Shown here: piece by piece, positions 42,900 to 54,493 of the stretch
Layout: every line of letters begins with the position of its first letter
Numbering within the stretch: the stretch's first letter is position 1
Assembly (NCBI RefSeq): GCF_020360975.1
Contig: NW_025408681.1
Span: forward strand, 310,001 to 374,000
Reading direction: 5' to 3'
From: Hirsutella rhossiliensis
Taxonomy: Eukaryota; Ascomycota; Sordariomycetes; Hypocreales; Ophiocordycipitaceae
DNA length: 64,000 bases
The notes under the pieces: model-generated
The model's input: the letters and a program-made list of their open reading frames with translations, nothing else
Told to the model about the DNA's origin: nothing
The model's database searches: none
Position numbers and translations under genes: made by a program

Positions 42900-44288
42900 A
42901 GGGAAGCTATAAGGAAGAAACGCCACGGCCATGAGGAAGTGATGGTTAGGAGCTTCCCATTCGGGAGAAGTAGCGTCGTCAACAAGCGAGACTGTCAAGT
43001 GGAGGTGCTCCGGAGCCAAAGCTTTATAGCCTGTTGCCAATTTACGGCAGTCGACGTCGAGGAGGCAGCAGCATGGCGGACAGTCCTGCAGTGAAGTTAA
43101 GCGAGGCGGTTGCTCACCCTGAAGCCTGTTCGTTGTCAGTCGGGGATGGAGAAGATGGTGAGAACGTGAGCGGGTCGGGTTCGGGGCTCGGAGATGGTGC
43201 GACAGGAGCCGGTGTAGATGTGGTGGCAGCTTCTGAGAGGGGCCGCAGAGCACGGGGGGAGAGCCTGGGACGGTTACGAAGATACGAATCACGGGCGAAT
43301 GCGGCATCAACGTTCCGGCCGATTCAGCCTAGGAAACCTGTGGTTGAAGACACCGCATGGAGACAGCACGCAGAAGCAATTGCGAGGTCGTTGCCGAGAA
43401 GACCGCCGCGAGGCGGTTTGCGGTCAAACAGAGCACGGAAGTTCCATAATATGGTTAGCAGCGGAAGTTCCGCGCAACATCAGTCACCGGGTCAGCTTCC
43501 GAGGCCCCTGTTGCCTAGGGAACGTGGAGATATGGGGTAGCGGACTCTGATCGTCCGCTCCTCATCGGCACTTTCTGCCTCAGGAGGAGATCCTGAAGAT
43601 GAGGAGCAACGTGTTACGGCGGCGGCGGGCGATGTCCCAGTGTTCATTCGAAGGAGGTACCGAAGCTTCGATCCATCCAGCCTAGGGAACCGGTATTCGA
43701 CAACTTAAGAGAAAACGGGCAATTAGCAGCAGCGATTGCGTCTGGTTTGCCCAAGCGCCGTCGGGGACGGGTTGGCGGGTAAAGGAGTACCAGGCCGCAG
43801 GGGTGTCTCCAACGCAGCAGGTACGGCGCAGCATCCGGGGCCGTCTCCTGTGGGGGTGGGCGACGCCGCGGCAGAGCCAGCGGACGCTTCGCTGAGCGGG
43901 CGGAGGCTGCAGCAAAGGGAGGTGGGCGGCTCATCGCGGGTGGCGGCTGGGGAGCCCGTGCAGTTTGATCGGCAGCAAGAACGAGGAGAGTGCTGGAAGG
44001 GCAAGGACTGAGGTCAAGGTTCGGCGTGGAAAACGTTCGCCAGCACGGCCCGGTGCCTGTCCAGTGCAAAGGGCCGGATGGCGTGTCAGGGGATGCGCAC
44101 GTAGTCGGGCAGTCGTCGCCAAAGCTGCCGCATCCGACGGCTTGCGAAGAAGCGAATCAGCCACGGAGAGAAGAAATCATGGATCGGAGGCGGCCCGGAG
44201 GCGGCCCGGAGGCGGGAGAAGAAAACGTCTTCCTGGTCCGGACGAGCGCCCGAGAAAACAGATTCGGAGTGGAATCGGAAGGCAGAGG
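42900..44288. other. Spacer between accessory and RepHel genes of unit B
   Basis: No clear gene. Several frames of 70-170 codons are open on both strands but none shows a recognisable domain or a counterpart in unit C. The promoter of the RepHel gene should lie here. Confidence 0.4.
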
Positions 44289-47200
44289 AGTCGGGAGCTG
44301 CGGGCCGAAGACCTGGCGAGTGTGCTGCGTTTTTTGGAGGAAGACTTCGCCATGAAGGAGAGGCTGTCTAACGATCAGACGTGGTGTACGCCAATACCGC
44401 ACGACAGGAAGGTGTCGACGGTGCGGGATTTTATCAGGCGTTCCACGATGCGAGCACGTTGCCGATACGGACCTGCATGATGTGCTACCGCAAGCGTACG
44501 AGAAAGAGCTGAGGGAGATCAGATGGGATCAATGGCTGTCAAGCTGCGTGCCAGAGGGCGGCCGCTCACCATTTTCATGCCGGAGCTGCTTTCCCGAAGG
44601 CGAGCCCGTGTCGGTGTGTGTGGAGTGTGCCCGATGCCTGGCGCGCGGGAGTCTGTCGCCGGCGGTCCATCTTCACACTCGCCTTGGCTGTGAGCACATG
44701 TTCCCTGACGAGCTCAAGGGACTCACGCTGGTCGAAGAGAAGCTCGTCTCGCTCAACTCCTGCTATGGGTTTGTCACGAGATATAGCATTCCGGGCGGGC
44801 AGAGGCAGGCCGTGAGGTATCGAGGCACGTCAAGGGCCACATCACAGTGTTTCCCAACAACGTGCAGGAGCTGGCGACCAGGTGCTCCCGCACCCCTTTG
44901 CAAGCACTGGACGAGATCCACGTTTCGTGGCAGGGCGTGGAGAAGCCGGCACCGAGCGACCTGTCGAGTCTCTTGTCGGTGAGGCGGCGGGTCGTCGAGA
45001 GGGCTCTTGTTTGGCTGAAGAGGAGCAACCCCCACTACGCCGAGATCGAGATCGACGTGGCGGAGATGGAGAGTTGGGAGACCCGATAGACGGGGTGCCG
45101 GCCTTGGTGTATGATCGCATGGAGCGGAACGAGCCGTCCGCATGGGAGAAAACGCGGACGGCGCACGTTGTGCCGCCCACGGAGCGCGCCATGGACGACG
45201 AGGGGTCGGTGGAGATCGAGGAACTCTTCGCTCTGCTCAACCAAAGGCAGGAAACGGGAGGCGAGGCTGAAGGGCACGGGCCCAACGAAGAAGGCGCGGG
45301 TCGTGATGGAGTTGGTGCTAGCCCCGATCAGAACGTTCGACCAATCAACGAGGTGACGTCTTCCGGCATGTTTGGGCTGGACGGACCGCCAGACGTGGCG
45401 GATGTCGAGAAGCTGCGGTTTGCCTGTGACGCTGTTGGCGCAGGTGCCGACGACGGCCGCGCGGGCCCGAGAACGTGGGTCGGATCCTCGGTGGGGTCGA
45501 GGGCGTGGCGACGATGGCAGTGAGCCATACATTCGAGTCTCGCGGGGATGAGTTTGCCGACTCCTTTGAGACGTCCTTCTTCGCCAGAACGTTCCCGACC
45601 CTGTTCCCATTTGGCGTTGGGGACCAAGGCTGGCCGAAGAGGCCATAGCCGAGGCGGGAAGGCCCTTACCAACTTGCGAGGCACCGGTAGAGCTGCTGAG
45701 GCAGGGGCGGCAGCGGGAGACATCGTATCCTCCCGAAGCTTGAACCTCCGGATTTGGGCCGACATCGTGCTCCGGCGCCATGGTGGCCGGTTTGCGTTGC
45801 ACCACATATTTGCATTTCTCGTCTTCAACATGGGGGTGCGGTCGAGGAACCGCCGCGTCAGCATGCTGAGTGTGGCGAGGAAGGACTTCGGCAAGGTCGA
45901 GCGCGTTGCCCGCTCGATGACCGCGCAAAGGTTAGCGGCGGCGAGGGTCGAGTTGGAGAGCTCGGGCAAGACGACCGATGAGGGCGTGAAGGAGCTTCTC
46001 AGGAGCCTCTCGCTGTACGGCCACCGGCAACCCATGTCGGGAGGTTCGGCTCAATATGCGGCGGAAAATCCAGTCGCTCATCGTTGGCTACGGCGTTCCG
46101 GCCATCTGGTTCACCATCAACCCAAACGACATTACGAACCCGGTGAAGCTGCGACTGGCGGCATATCGGACACGCGATCCCGGCGCGGCCGAGGAGTTCC
46201 TAGAAGGCCTTGGGAGTGCGTACAAGCAGACAAGGCTGGCCATGTCCGATCCGATGAGCGCCGCCGTATTCTTCCACCGGGAGATGAAGCTGTTCTTCGA
46301 TCATTACGTGAAGGTCGGAGAAGAGTCGGTATTCGGGCGCATCGGCAAGTACTATGGCGCTGTGGAGACCAACGAACGAGGGGCGCTTCATGTTCACGGC
46401 TTGCTCTGGTTGCATGGAAACGCGCATCTCAGCTCGATGCTTGCCGACATCCACGGGGAGGATCAGGCGGCGTATCGCGAGCGAATCATACGATACGTCG
46501 ATAGTGTCTTCTCCGAGGTAAGAATAGCTAAGACGTGTCACTGAGAACCTGAATTGCTCGTCCGATGGACAAACGGGGCCAGGCTGACGTGCAAGATAGG
46601 ATCTGGATCAGGAAGGGTTCTGCGCCGTGCAAGCGGAGCGATCTGTGACGTCCGATATTTCCTCCCTGCTGGACAACACCGAGCAGTTTTCGGCCGCATT
46701 TGACGAGGAGGCCAACTTCTGTGCCGGCGCTACACAGGTTCACACGCATAGCCCGACCTGTGTCAAGTATTCCTTGGGCAAAGGAGCGCGGAAAGGGAAT
46801 CTATGCCGGTTTAAGTCTCCATGGAGGTTGGTCGACAAGACCGCCATCACGGCAGACGGGGTGTTGCAGATCCGGAGGACTCACAGCATGGTCAATCGAT
46901 GGAACAAGGCTATCGCTGTTGGGCTCCGGCACAACCACGACATTTCCTTCATTGCGACGCAGCGCAAGACCATGGCCCTTATGTATTATGTCACGAACTA
47001 CGCGACGAAGGTGGAGGACCCGGTGTGGAAGCGTGTGGCGGCCGCGGCCGATCTCCTGGCCGCCTCAACGGGTGACGGCACGGCCAACGGAGGACAGGAC
47101 GACGGTGGAGGTGCTGTTGGCGATGACGCCGCCAATGGGAACAGGACGCGACAGTTCTTGATGAGGGTGGCGAATCGTGTGTTCACGGAGCGTCCGCTAT

Positions 47201-50166
47201 CTCAGGTCGAGGTCGTCGCTCATCTTCTTGGATATCCGGCCGAGTTCACCAACAGCAGCGCCTGGGCGTACCTGAACACATCTCTGCTGTACTGGGAAGT
47301 CTTTCGACGGTGGCCGTATCTCCGACGAGCAAGTGGCGCGGCGGCCATAGATGATACTCTGGATGAGTCGGTCGTTGTCGAAGAAGCAGGCCTGAGGATC
47401 TCCCACGTTGAGGCGTACCAGCACCGGGAGAGCTCCTGCGAGGGCTATGCTTATACGACTACATATCGCTCGTTAGACTAAAACGCACCAGTAAGGATGA
47501 GAGCTGTGCGGCCTGGGGAGGTGCCCTTCGAGGATGGATGGGCGCCAGGGAGCTGGGTCCAGGTGCTCAGGCGGCCGGGCAAGCATGCTACCGTCTGCCT
47601 CGATGGCTACCTGAGCAAGGACTTCGGCCACAACGACGACGAGGAGTCGTGCCACCGGAGGTGTGTATAGCAACCGCCCTGCCGGCAGGCATCATCAGAG
47701 TGGCTAACCCCCCCCTTACAGGGCAGCCGTGCAGCATCTTGCGCTATTTGTGCCGTGGGAGTCCTTTCTGTGCGAAGAAACAGGTGAGATCAATAGCATC
47801 TGGGAGCGGGCGCGAGAGGCGCTGGCCCGAGAATATCATGTCTCGTCGACAACGTGCAGCTGCTTCGACGATCAGCCGAAGACGCAAAGCGCGACGCCAA
47901 GCAATGGGCGGCCTCATCCGGCGATGGCGATTCCACGGTCGCCCACGTCGAGGAGGGCGAGACAGGCGAGGCGGGCGCAGAATTTGCAGCGACGTATCGG
48001 TCCAACAACATCGGAGACGCAACGCGCCTGATCGACGTCGTCCGAGGCGCAGTGGGCACGAATCAGGTGACGGCCAAGTCGCCGGAGCTCATGGCAATGA
48101 TGCGGCAGCTCTGTCGATTCCAGCAATCGGCGCTCTGCTCAACGGCCGAGCTCGAGGCCATCGCGATTCCCGAACAAGGGTTGAGGTGCATAAGCATGCC
48201 AGGGCGGGTATTTTCCGGGGCCGCACTACCGCCGCAGGATCAGGTCAAGGCTATCAAGTCGCAGCAGATAAGTGCGTCGAGGAAAGGAGAGAATGATCCA
48301 AGGCGTACAAACCACAGTCGCAGTCCGGGAAAGCGATCGCCGAGCTGCGTTGCGGAGGTGATGACCGGCTTCGGGAGGACGACGTCGAAATGACGACAGC
48401 CGACTCCGACGAGACGGCTAGCGACGCAGAAGCGGGAATGCGCGTCCAGCTTGGCCCATCGACCTCCTTCTTCGCGGCGGGCAAGGAGTTGTCAACACGG
48501 CTAACGCTGAACAAGAGGCAGTCGATCGCTTTCCTAATAATATGCCGCCAGCTCGATTTGATGCGACAAACGAATAGGGGCGATGCCGGCCAGCTCTGCC
48601 AGTTCGTCGGCGGCGAGGGGCACCGGCAAGTCGCGGATCATTGGGGCACTCGTCGAGCTGTTCAGTGGGAAGAGCCTTTCGAATCGTCTGCTGATCACGG
48701 CGACGTCAGGGACTGCCGCGGCGCAGATCAACGGCATCACGATCCACCGCCTGCGGGTTCACTAAAGACCAAGGGCGGGCGGCGCGAACACAGCCAAGGA
48801 CCTTGACGGGGTGCGGCTGACAAAACGGGCGGAGCGGTTCATCCACGGCCAGTCTCGGATGGACTGGCAGGAGAAGGACGTGCTTGTCATCGACGAGGTG
48901 AGCATGCTCGGAGCGCGGACGCTGCACGCCATAAACGAGCGACTCTGTCGGCTTCGCGGATCGCAGAAAGATTTCGGGGATCCCCATCGTCCTCTTCTGC
49001 GGGGACTTCCACCAGTTCCGCCCGGTCCAAGAGGTCGATCGTCCTGCCGAGCGCGGCCATCTCGTGGGACGTAGACAACTCGTTCAAGGCCGAGCAGCGG
49101 CACCAGCACGACAAAGCGCACGCGCTGTGGAAGAGATTCACGACGGTCGTCATGTTGAACGAGCAAATGCGCGCCGCCGGTGATCCGGAATTGCAGGGGC
49201 TGCTGAAGCGGATCCGGCAGGGTGTGCAGGACCGCACGGATCTGGACCTCCTCAACTCAAGGTGCTACCGCGAGGGCAGGCGGATCCTTGGGAGACTGGC
49301 ATCACCGTGGTGACGCCGCTGAACAGGAATCGGTGGAACCTAAACATGGAGGCAAGCTTGGCGTTCCGGGTCCAGCAGCGGTCGACGATGCGCATCTTCA
49401 TCTCCGAGCACAAGTGGAAGGAGGGCCTGCCGACCGAGGAAGAAGCGATCATGGTACTCAATCAAGGCGACGATAGCGCGATCCCCGTGCCGGCCGTCTT
49501 CATGTTCGTGGCCGGGATGCCGGTCGTCGTGAACCACAACACCCATCAGGGGCTGAAGCTGGTGAACGGCGCCGGCTACTCGGCGGTGGAGGTCATTGTC
49601 GACAAGGCGTCCCCAGGGCATCGAATCTCGTCCGACATGACGATCCACTTCGGGCCGCCGGCGGGGATATTACTGGAATCGGCGACGACAAAGGACCTCC
49701 ACTTCGTCGGGATGCCGCCGGGCACGATCTTGTTAACGCCGATGAGCGTCAGGATACACTGCCAACGAAAGCGGCCGTGGCAGCAGAACGACGTCAGCCG
49801 GAAGGGATTGCCGTGCGCAGCAGCCTTCGCCTGCACGGACTACAAGGTGCAGGGCAGAACGCTAGAGCGCGTGGCCCTGGAGCTGCGGGGGACACGGACG
49901 ACGAAAGTCGATGGAAGGGCCGTGCCCTCGCAATGCGACCCGTACCGTACAGCTTATATGTGCAGCTATCGCGCTGTCGAACGCTAGACGGCATCACGCT
50001 CGTGTCCAAGGTGCGGGAGAGAGACTTGGTGGGCAACCGAGTCCCCGAAGAGATGACCGCCGCGCAGGCCAGGCTGGAGGTGCTAAGCGAGAGGACTGTC
50101 GAGGAAGCTTTGCGTCGGTCGGATGGCGACGCTGAAGAGTCAAGGAGAGTTGTCAGGGTGAGGTGA
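44289..50166 (+). pseudogene. Helitron B RepHel, divergent copy, frameshifted
   Basis: The same domain order and two introns as in A and C, at 46,518-46,599 (GTAAGA donor) and 47,661-47,721 (GTGTGT donor, ACAG acceptor). It starts near RAEDLASVLRFLEEDFAMKE. Cysteine motifs are CRSCFPEGEPV and CVECARCLA. Rep motifs ALHVHGLLWL (46,386-46,412) and YYVTNYATK (46,984-47,010) are intact. Helicase parts are GTGKSRIIGALVEL, LVIDEVSMLG, TDYKVQGRTLERVALEL and the motif VI region (QLSR, in a shifted frame). About ten frame breaks occur, including at the P-loop (48,615-48,630). Codon choice is less GC-biased than in A and C, so it belongs to another subfamily. Confidence 0.87.
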
Positions 50167-51217
50167 CGAGGGGGAGAAGACGGAGGAGCGCGCCGGCGGG
50201 CAAGAAGACAAGGGCACTGGGCAGCAGCGATCAACGAGGGCGACTTTTAGACTTGAAGGAAGAACCCGCTAGAAAGGCATGAACGAAAGGGCAAAGACAA
50301 AAGACGCAAGTTTTAGACACAATAAGAAAACCGGCGGACGAAAGGAAAAAGGTTGGCATTGGCATTGGCATTGGCAAGGGGTAAACAGGAGTATAAACGG
50401 GGAAACAGGGCAAGGCATGAGAGGGCAAGAGAAGGCGGCAGCGACCAATGATGAGGGAGGGACGGAAGGGTCGGCGACCAATCACACGGGATCTTTTATT
50501 CCGAAAGAGGAAATAAATCAGCCAATCAGAGGCGGAGGATGTGGGGGTGAAGCAGTCTGGGGCCTTTTTTCCCCGCGCGCTAATGAAGTCCTTTCGTTCC
50601 TCAAGGCACGGGTAAGGCAACCCCGCACGGGTTGCGCAATAAGCCTTTCGGAACGAAGATTACGACCAGAGGGGAAGAGAAAGGAATAAACAGCAGCAGA
50701 GAGGCAGAAGGAATGGGGGGTGTAACAGTTCAGCAAGTTCAACTTAACTAGCTACCTAGTTAGAACGAATAAGCTAATAAGGACGAGAATATAGAGGGTA
50801 AAGAGGAGGAAGGAAAAGGAGTTATACCTACGTCAAGAAGTAGGTCCAGTTGCATAAAGTTAGTCTAGGCCTAGCTCGTAATATATAGTAAAGGTAAGAA
50901 GGAGGGAAGGAAGAGGGGAAGTGGAGTTATAGTATCACGGGGCGGACTAGGCAACGAGGAAGAACGATGTTGTCGGATACGGAGCTATGGACAGTATGCG
51001 AGGGCCGGGCATATATGTATGTGGCTATAGACACGTGGTGTGTAGAGGTACCTTAGTACCGTGAGATATAGACTAATAAGTAGGGGTAGCTTTTCTTATA
51101 TTAATAGTATAGCGAGTATAGGCCTAGCTTATATAGTAACTAGGTTGTAGAGGTATATTATTTTTGGAGAGTTTAGTAGATATCAAGTATAGATTCAGTG
51201 TTATTCAGATAGTAGGC
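50167..51217. other. 3' end of Helitron B, B/C junction and left spacer of unit C
   Basis: Non-coding. Features: a GGCATT triplet tandem (TTGGCATTGGCATTGGCATT, about 50,353), the CCTTTCGTTCCTCAAGGCA motif (50,590-50,608), the hairpin at 50,617-50,635 followed by GCGCAATAAGCCTTTCGGAA, and then a TA-rich stretch to 51,210 with many TAG/CTA motifs. Confidence 0.55.
50617..50635. repeat. Hairpin at the start of Helitron unit C
   Basis: GCAACCC (loop CGCAC) GGGTTGC. Stem identical to that at 30,292-30,310, loop different. GGTAAGG precedes and GCAA plus CCTT(T/G)(C/A)GGAACGAAG follow in both. Confidence 0.78.
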
Positions 51218-52624
51218 TCATTTTTGCATGCGTTGGCGGAGGGGCCGGATGGGCGCGTCGCTAGTACTAGCGACGATAGAGTCAAGAAGGGAACCGGGCG
51301 CGGCGGCCAGGGCATGAGCGGGCGTGTCCCCGGGCGGCCTTGACGACGAGGCGGACTGCGGGGGTGAGGAGGAAGTGGCGGCGGAGCCAACAGTGCTCGA
51401 AGAGGAGGAAGGAAGCGAATGGTGCTGGTGCAAGGTGCGCGACCTCTTAATCGGGGAGTCGGCCACGGCCGAGCAGGCCCGCTTGGGCGGCGGCGTCACA
51501 GGCGCATCGGCAGGCGGGCCCGGAGCCTTGGAAGGCGTGTGCGGCGCGGTCGAAGGCGGCGTAGCAAGCGAGTAGGAGGCGGCGCGGACGAGGTCAAACG
51601 CAGAGGAGGTGGAAGAGGGTTGACGCCTCAGGGGCTGGGCCAGCGGGGAAGCGGAGGCGGCAGCGGCGGAAGACCTATCATGGAAAGTCCAGCTATCCGG
51701 GACGACGACGAAGACGTAATCGCGGTCCGAGCCGGGCGGGACACACATCACGCCATGATCGAGAAGGCCGGCGACCTTGCCAGTGCAGGTAAACGGGATA
51801 CCAGGCAGAAAGGGAGAGGCGGACCTCTCGGCCAGCTTCTTACACAGGACGAGCCAAGGGTTGGCATAGATGGGAAAGATGACAAAGACCTGAAAGGGTG
51901 GTAGCCCTTGAAGGAACCTTGTCCGGGACGCCAGGGGCGATGTACGTCGATAGCTGGATTAGGCCGCAGCAGCGGAGCTGGTCGGTCCCAAGACCAGGAA
52001 GAAGATCGGCCTGCAGGAGGTCAAGTCCGGAGCCGGCGACGACGCCGTGAAAGGAGACAACAGGAGGCGTCGAGGGAAGTGGCCGTCGGGTGCCAAGGAG
52101 CGCGGGAGGACGCTTAGGAAGAGATCAGCGGGGCGGCAAAGAGGACGGAGGAGGCTCACGGCTGGTAGCCCTGGTCGCGGACGACGAGGGCGGGCATCGT
52201 ATAGAGGAGAGTCTCGCCGACGTCGGCCTCGAGACCGTCGCGGCGCTCGACCTCCCAGGCGAGGGCGTACGGATGGACGCGGCCGGACATAAAGAACCAC
52301 TGCTCAGACCAATCCGAGTCGACGACCGGCTGGCCGTAGATTGAGAGATTCAAGCTAAAGAAGAGGGGGGAGACATCGTTATCATCCCCGCTGCCCGGAG
52401 GAGCGTACTCGAGCGCCAGCAGCCACGAGGGGCGGGAAGGAGGACGCGGGCAATGGCCTCGGCGTTGAGGCCCTCACGCGGTGCTCGTCCTGGTGGGCGA
52501 ACCTCACGGGGCAGTCGGGCTGGGCAAAGAACATCATGGTCATGTCGCCGCCGGCGCCCTTATTGCCTGTAAGAGGCCTGCGAAGGTGCGGCGGAGAGTC
52601 GGTGGTAGGCGGCGTCGGGGACAT
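51218..52624 (-). CDS. Helitron C accessory gene, conserved protein of unknown function
   Basis: On the minus strand: an N-terminal block from about 52,624 with MTMMFFAQPDCPVRFAHQDE; a middle block (52,353-52,156) with SLNLSIYGQPVVDSDWSEQW, FFMSGRVHPYALAWEVERRD and ALVVRDQGYQP; and a C-terminal block (from about 51,905) with FQVFVIFPIYANPWLVLCKK, FTCTGKVAGLLDHG, DYVFVVVPDSWTFHDRS, then a Ser/Pro-rich tail with KRACS and KRSR basic clusters and LDSIVASTSDAPIRPLRQRM before the stop. The blocks are in different frames; introns or frameshifts are both possible and I could not settle the splice sites. Similarity to the B gene at clear DNA divergence argues that the protein has been selected. No family recognised. 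Confidence 0.6.
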
Positions 52625-54493
52625 TATAGCCCTCTAGCAGGAAGTAAGTCAACTAGTAAGCAATAGGGCAAGGAAGCCATACATAGCTATATAGATCGCA
52701 AAGAAGCCTATATAGCGCGATACTGCATTAAAGCGCGGTAGGGTTAGGAGATTAGAAGATCGGATATAGGTTAAAGTCCTAGAGAAAAGAAGGCATAAAG
52801 GGTTAGCAGGGCAGGCCATATATATAGGGGTCCCATATAGGTAATAGAGAAGACATAGATGAAAGCAACGAGAACAATAGGAAAGGATAGGAAAGATATA
52901 ATCGGCGGTCTACTACGAGATTAAGGGTCTTAATATATAAGCCATACGGCAGGGCTAAGCGTGAAGGAAAGGTATAGCATTGTCTCTGATGCGTACGAGA
53001 CATTGAACTAAAGGCGGGCACATAAGCGCCTAGGGACGGACCCAGACGTAGGCTATGGGGTCCTAGGAGAGAAGAGGAAAGCGTGGCGCATAGAGCGTCA
53101 GGACGAGAAGCCATTGGTAGGACCTACGTCTAGGGAACAGCCGAGGCCGCATCGGCCGCGGGGTAGGGCAGTAGGCGTCAGTCGGTACGGACCGCAGACA
53201 GCTAGCGCGGGCATAATAGTAAGTAAGTAGCATATGTAAGGACATGCTAAGTCGGGAGGCCGAGGGCATATAGATATGTGATTAAGAAGCATGTGTTATG
53301 TGGAAGGCATGGGCCGAGCGGGAGCATGGCGAAGAGAGGGCACGCCAGCGGCCCGTATATGGAGAATGTTTGCCGAAGGAGGTGGTGGCATAGTAAGTAG
53401 GTAAGGCCAAGAGAGCGTACGCAGTAGAGGTAGCAGCATCCATCACGATGAAGCCAGCCAGTACAGAAGCGCAGCACGGGGCTGAGAGCAGCGCAGGCCG
53501 AGCACGGGAGGCACCCAGAGCCCCATATAGCAATGAGGTTCAGGCCGATCTCGGCGGCGCCGGTGCCCGGCGCGGAGGGTCGGCAGGTGGCGCATGAGAG
53601 GGCGTCAGGGCTGGTGCTGCCGAAGCGAAGGCGACGGGCGGCCGGCCGGCGAGGAATCCAGGGAGGACCGGCGCGGGGAGGCAGGCACGACTAGGGCCAC
53701 GGCGGAAGGACGCCCCAGGCACAAGCGACCAGGGGGCGATGGAAGGGAAGACGGCGCCGTCGACACCGGAGACGAGGCGGGAGGCGAAACGTAGAGAAGC
53801 CGGCGAAGGCGAGGGTGGCTTCCTCCTCACGCCGCCAAGCTCCGGCCGAGGCGCCGCGGCCCGGGCAGGAAGGAGGCCGGGGCGGCCAAGGCAGCAGCGG
53901 ATCGACAGAAGCCAGCAGCCGCTGTTCCGGGATATCCAGCCGCGGCCGACATCGGGGGAGGCTCTAGCGACACAGCCATGGAGCGCGGCAGGCCCGGCCC
54001 TAGGTCCGGCGGCACGGCAAAGACAGCTTCAGAGGATACAGCCCTGGCCGGGGAGCGGGCCAGAGGGTGCCACGGGGACGCGGCCGAGGCGCAAAGCCCA
54101 GTGCAGAAATGAAAAGCCAACGCGCCGGTATAGTTCCCAAGCAGGCTCCCAGGGTCGGTCGACGGAGAGGTGGTTAACGTGATGTAGATGAGACGACGAT
54201 GGGCCCGCCGCCCTGGACAGAGACAGAAGAAAGCGCAGCCCGGTTGGCAAAGAAATCGAGGCAAGACATGGCGGCCGCGCGTCAAGCATGGCCGGGCCGT
54301 CCCTAGGCCCCACGGCAAGTCAACAGGCGCCTCGGGATATCCTGCCTCGGCCAGTAGCCACGATGGAGAGCGCTATAGGGGACACGGCTGAGGCTGTAGG
54401 GCCTGGCGAGGCAATAGAAGGCCAACGCGCAGGTAAGGACTATGAACGGTGCCAGGGTATATATATATAGATGTCTAATCGGATATAGATGGG
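52625..54493. other. Spacer between accessory and RepHel genes of unit C
   Basis: The first 700 bp are TA-rich without coding sequence. From about 53,500 the DNA becomes very GC-rich with frames open in many phases but no recognisable domain. The motif GGGATATCC(A/T)GCC recurs at about 53,928 and 54,331, matching the repeats in unit A at 32.7-33.2 kb. The stretch probably holds the divergent promoters. Confidence 0.45.
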
